A stretch of 10,000 nt of DNA, taken from positions 1 through 10,000 of the forward strand of contig JAIWOG010000035.1 in the NCBI GenBank assembly GCA_020217035.1, given 5' to 3'. Positions 7,844-10,000 of this stretch are shown here, piece by piece. The number at the start of each line of letters is the position of its first letter. The first letter of the stretch is position 1. The translations under genes and the position numbers were made by a program. A model generated the notes under the pieces. That model was not told the DNA's origin and did not search any database. It worked only from the letters and a program-made list of their open reading frames with translations. Source of the stretch: Magnetospirillum sp. (GTDB lineage Bacteria > Pseudomonadota > Alphaproteobacteria > Rhodospirillales > Magnetospirillaceae).

Positions 7844-7887
7844 AACAGTTGAAGCCCGATGTGCTCTGCACATCGGGCTTCGCTGTT
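7844..7887. terminator. Bidirectional hairpin terminator between convergent genes
   Basis: A perfect 14-base stem (7851-7864 and 7868-7881, loop TCT) is extended by AACAG (7844-7848) pairing with CTGTT (7883-7887). It starts 16 bases after the mutase stop and lies 67 bases past the glycosyltransferase stop, so it can serve both strands. The T-runs on both sides are short, but the stem is very stable. Confidence 0.75.
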
Positions 7888-7954
7888 TGTGCAGCTCCAC
7901 GACGTGATCCAGCGACCGGTGCCCTGATGGGTCGGGTCTGTGGAGTGTCTGCTG

Positions 7955-8674
7955 TCAGGGGAACATGTTATAGCGGATGATGCAGTAAAGCGCCCGAACG
8001 CCGTCGCGCCAACCGATCTTCTTGCCTTCTTCGTAGGTTCGGCCCGAATAGGAGATTCCCACTTCGTAAATACGCGGGGCCGGCTTCAGGCGCGCCACCT
8101 TGGCGGTGATTTCCGGCTCAAAACCGAAGCGGTTTTCAACGATCTTAACCTTCTGAATGACCTCGCGACGGAAGACCTTGTAGCAGGTTTCCATGTCCGT
8201 CAGGTTCAAGTCGGTGAACATGTTGGAAGCCAAGGTCAGGCACCGGTTGGCGACCATGTGCCAGAAATACAGCACCCGTGTCTCTTCCCCGCTCTTGAAG
8301 CGTGATCCGAAGACAACCTCGGCCCGTCCGTCCAAGATGGGCTTCAACAGCTTGGGATAGTCCGAGGGGCTGTATTCGAGATCGGCGTCCTGAACAAGCA
8401 CGATGTCGCCGGTGGCGTGAGAGAAGCCGGTGCGGAGCGCGGCACCCTTGCCTTGGTTGAGGGCGTGCTCATAAAAGACGATGCTGGGATGCTTGGCGGC
8501 CAGCGTCTTCAGCACCTCGACGGAACGGTCCTTGGACCCGTCATCAACGATCACGATCTCGAGATCAAGGCCGCAACGGTCAGCGGCGACGACCCGATCA
8601 ACGATCTTCTCGAGCGTGCTTTCTTCGTTGTAGCACGGGATGACGACAGAGAGTTTCTTCATGTCCATGGACAC
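7955..8674 (-). CDS. Family 2 glycosyltransferase, dolichyl-phosphate-mannose-synthase-like
   Basis: A 239-residue GT-A fold glycosyltransferase that should move a sugar from a nucleotide donor to a lipid or glycan acceptor at the cytoplasmic face of the inner membrane. Motifs in order: V-I-P-C-Y-N-E-E (11-18), V-I-V-D-D-G-S-K-D (41-49) for nucleotide binding, [11 protein letters not shown] (73-83), the metal-binding D96-A-D98, G-S-R-F (113-116), and [10 protein letters not shown] (149-158). It has no C-terminal membrane segments, unlike GtrB-type enzymes, so it resembles the soluble DPM1/polyprenyl-phosphate transferase group. The start is uncertain: GTG at 8674 has GGAAG four bases upstream, ATG at 8668 has the same site at ten, and ATG at 8662 lacks one. 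It follows the O-antigen ligase gene by 38 bases and is probably its operon partner. Donor and acceptor cannot be told from sequence. Confidence 0.88.
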   Translation of the reverse strand: MSMDMKKLSVVIPCYNEESTLEKIVDRVVAADRCGLDLEIVIVDDGSKDRSVEVLKTLAAKHPSIVFYEHALNQGKGAALRTGFSHATGDIVLVQDADLEYSPSDYPKLLKPILDGRAEVVFGSRFKSGEETRVLYFWHMVANRCLTLASNMFTDLNLTDMETCYKVFRREVIQKVKIVENRFGFEPEITAKVARLKPAPRIYEVGISYSGRTYEEGKKIGWRDGVRALYCIIRYNMFP

Positions 8675-8712
8675 ACATCTTCCATTCCATATTTGACGAC
8701 GTTTGATAACCC

Positions 8713-9975
8713 TTACGGAGCACCTTGTTCAAGCCTCATTCCGGGCCTGTTGACGATCATCCCCACGCCACCCGCGCGCGCCAGTCCCGCCACCAGCCAA
8801 CAAAATGCGATCCACCAGCTTTGCCAAGCTCCGAAACTGATACTGGAAATGACCAGTGTCGCGATCATCAACTGACAAAAGCTGATTTGCTCGGCCGCGG
8901 AACGGCGGACGATCAGACGCAAGATCGTCATCGCCAGGACAAGATACAACAAGGCGCCGACCACCCCTGTTTCAAGCCAAACCTGAACAAAATTGTTGTG
9001 GGGGTGCAGTGGCATGACGTCCAAATTCATGGTCGATCCGGTCTTGGGATCATGGACCGCGATGGGGTGTTCAGCCCCCGGCAAGTCACGCGACGCATCG
9101 AGACCCCAGCCGAGAAACGGGTGGTCCAACCACCGCTCGGCTCCAAAATGCCAGATCAGCGTCCGGTGGATAGCGGAATTGGGCAGCCAGGGCATGCTGG
9201 ACTGCAATTTTTCCGGCGGCGGCAGATGATGGGCAAGCGGGGTGACGGCGTTCGCGACAATCAGCGCGGCCAACACGCTGGCGATGGCAAGACGTGAAGA
9301 AAGGCGACCCAAGGCAGCAACCCCCAAGGCGGCGCAGATGGCGACCAAACCCGACAGGCTGCCGGTGATCAACGTCGTCGCCAAGGCGGCACCCATGAAG
9401 CCGGCTCGCGGCAGCCAAGCGGCCCGCCCACGCCACCACGACACGACGACAAGCGTCAACAACACGCAGGTTGTCGCACCGGTCTTGTAGACTTGCAGGG
9501 TGACGGCAGGGGGGGAATCCTTGCCCAAGCCATGCATGAAGCGGGTTATGGCCATATTGGACAACCATTCCAGCCCCATGATGGCGAAGCACACCAGCAA
9601 TCCCAGTTTAAGCGCGTGAAAGACGCGGTTGGACTCCTCCGATTCCAGCCCTTCCACCGCCATCCAGGTTATCAGCCCGCCACCGCAGAGGAGGGTCAGT
9701 TGGGACACTTTCTGCAACACCATCCCCTGAGTGTGTTCCCACGCCAGTCCCAACGCCCCCCATCCGAGGAAGGCGACAAGTGTCGTCAGAAAAAACCTGT
9801 CGATGCCTGACCAGCCTCGCCGATAGCGGATTTGATCGAAAACCGCCGACAATGTCAGAATGGCTAAAATAATAACAACAGAACGGTTAGAAATAAAAAG
9901 TGACAATGGCAACATGAAAGCCGTTGCCATTAGAACAAATGGAAATAATTTGAATTTCTGTTGTGTCACACCCAT
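8713..9975 (-). CDS. O-antigen ligase/polymerase family membrane protein
   Basis: A 420-residue polytopic inner-membrane protein of the Wzy_C (O-antigen ligase, WaaL-like) family, which transfers undecaprenyl-linked glycans to lipid A core or polymerises repeat units on the periplasmic side. Roughly ten to twelve hydrophobic segments are seen (for example 11-28, 32-46, 61-80, 122-139, 168-180, 190-222, 229-243, 334-357, 368-398). The main periplasmic loop (about 250-333) holds the family pattern: R271 in H-R-T-L-I-W-H, H-P-F-L-G-W-G (285-291) and L-H-P-H-N-N-F-V-Q (323-331) just before a membrane segment, which includes the His and Arg positions typical of ligases. The ATG at 9975 has AGGA four bases upstream. 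The 5' end is notably AT-rich (21 GC of 60 at 9841-9900), as often seen in variable surface-polysaccharide genes. Ligase and polymerase cannot be separated by sequence alone. Confidence 0.85.
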   Translation of the reverse strand: MGVTQQKFKLFPFVLMATAFMLPLSLFISNRSVVIILAILTLSAVFDQIRYRRGWSGIDRFFLTTLVAFLGWGALGLAWEHTQGMVLQKVSQLTLLCGGGLITWMAVEGLESEESNRVFHALKLGLLVCFAIMGLEWLSNMAITRFMHGLGKDSPPAVTLQVYKTGATTCVLLTLVVVSWWRGRAAWLPRAGFMGAALATTLITGSLSGLVAICAALGVAALGRLSSRLAIASVLAALIVANAVTPLAHHLPPPEKLQSSMPWLPNSAIHRTLIWHFGAERWLDHPFLGWGLDASRDLPGAEHPIAVHDPKTGSTMNLDVMPLHPHNNFVQVWLETGVVGALLYLVLAMTILRLIVRRSAAEQISFCQLMIATLVISSISFGAWQSWWIAFCWLVAGLARAGGVGMIVNRPGMRLEQGAP

Positions 9976-10000
9976 GATTCCTGATCTTGCCTTATGGCAG

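Noticed and set aside
1..10000. CRISPR array, tRNA, rRNA, insertion sequence or integrase
   Set aside because: No regularly spaced repeats, cloverleaf or rRNA-like stretches, or transposase/integrase coding sequence were recognised in either strand.

Overview
The window looks like chromosomal DNA of a GC-rich alphaproteobacterium, most likely a Magnetospirillum/Rhodospirillum-type member of the Rhodospirillales. This is inferred from the Hsp20 plus DUF1150 gene pair, a bipartite palindromic repeat of a kind common in alphaproteobacteria, the high GC of the core genes (for example 41 of 60 bases at 6001-6060), and the protein types. No database search was possible.

Layout. (1) 1-558, plus strand: the 3' end of an Hsp20 small heat-shock protein gene, then a DUF1150 gene. 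(2) 568-637: a repeat made of two adjacent perfect hairpins; 639-664: a strong terminator for the minus strand. (3) 689-5477, minus strand: three genes read in the order Nudix hydrolase (DUF4743 type), an 894-residue metallophosphoesterase/P-loop NTPase fusion, and a Chloroflexus-type malyl-CoA/beta-methylmalyl-CoA lyase. Gaps are only 75 and 79 bases, with no terminator seen between genes, so they may share a transcript that ends at 639-664. (4) 5605-7827, plus strand: a promoter and a complete methylmalonyl-CoA mutase gene, closed by a long hairpin at 7844-7887. (5) 7955-9975, minus strand: an O-antigen ligase/polymerase-type membrane protein followed by a family 2 glycosyltransferase, probably one cell-surface polysaccharide operon.

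How the genes fit. The lyase and the mutase belong to one metabolic theme. Cleavage of beta-methylmalyl-CoA gives glyoxylate and propionyl-CoA; propionyl-CoA is carboxylated and epimerised elsewhere, and the mutase turns (R)-methylmalonyl-CoA into succinyl-CoA. The surface-polysaccharide pair and the heat-shock pair are unrelated to this.

The outlier is the 894-residue fusion protein. It has a full set of metallophosphoesterase motifs at its N-terminus, a Walker A/Walker B NTPase in the middle and a long helical C-terminal part. Its base composition is clearly lower in GC than the metabolic genes beside it (30 of 60 bases in two samples). Effector plus NTPase switch plus helical sensor-like region is the organisation of STAND-type conflict or immunity proteins. 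This is the best candidate in the window for an undescribed system, but the defence role is inference only.
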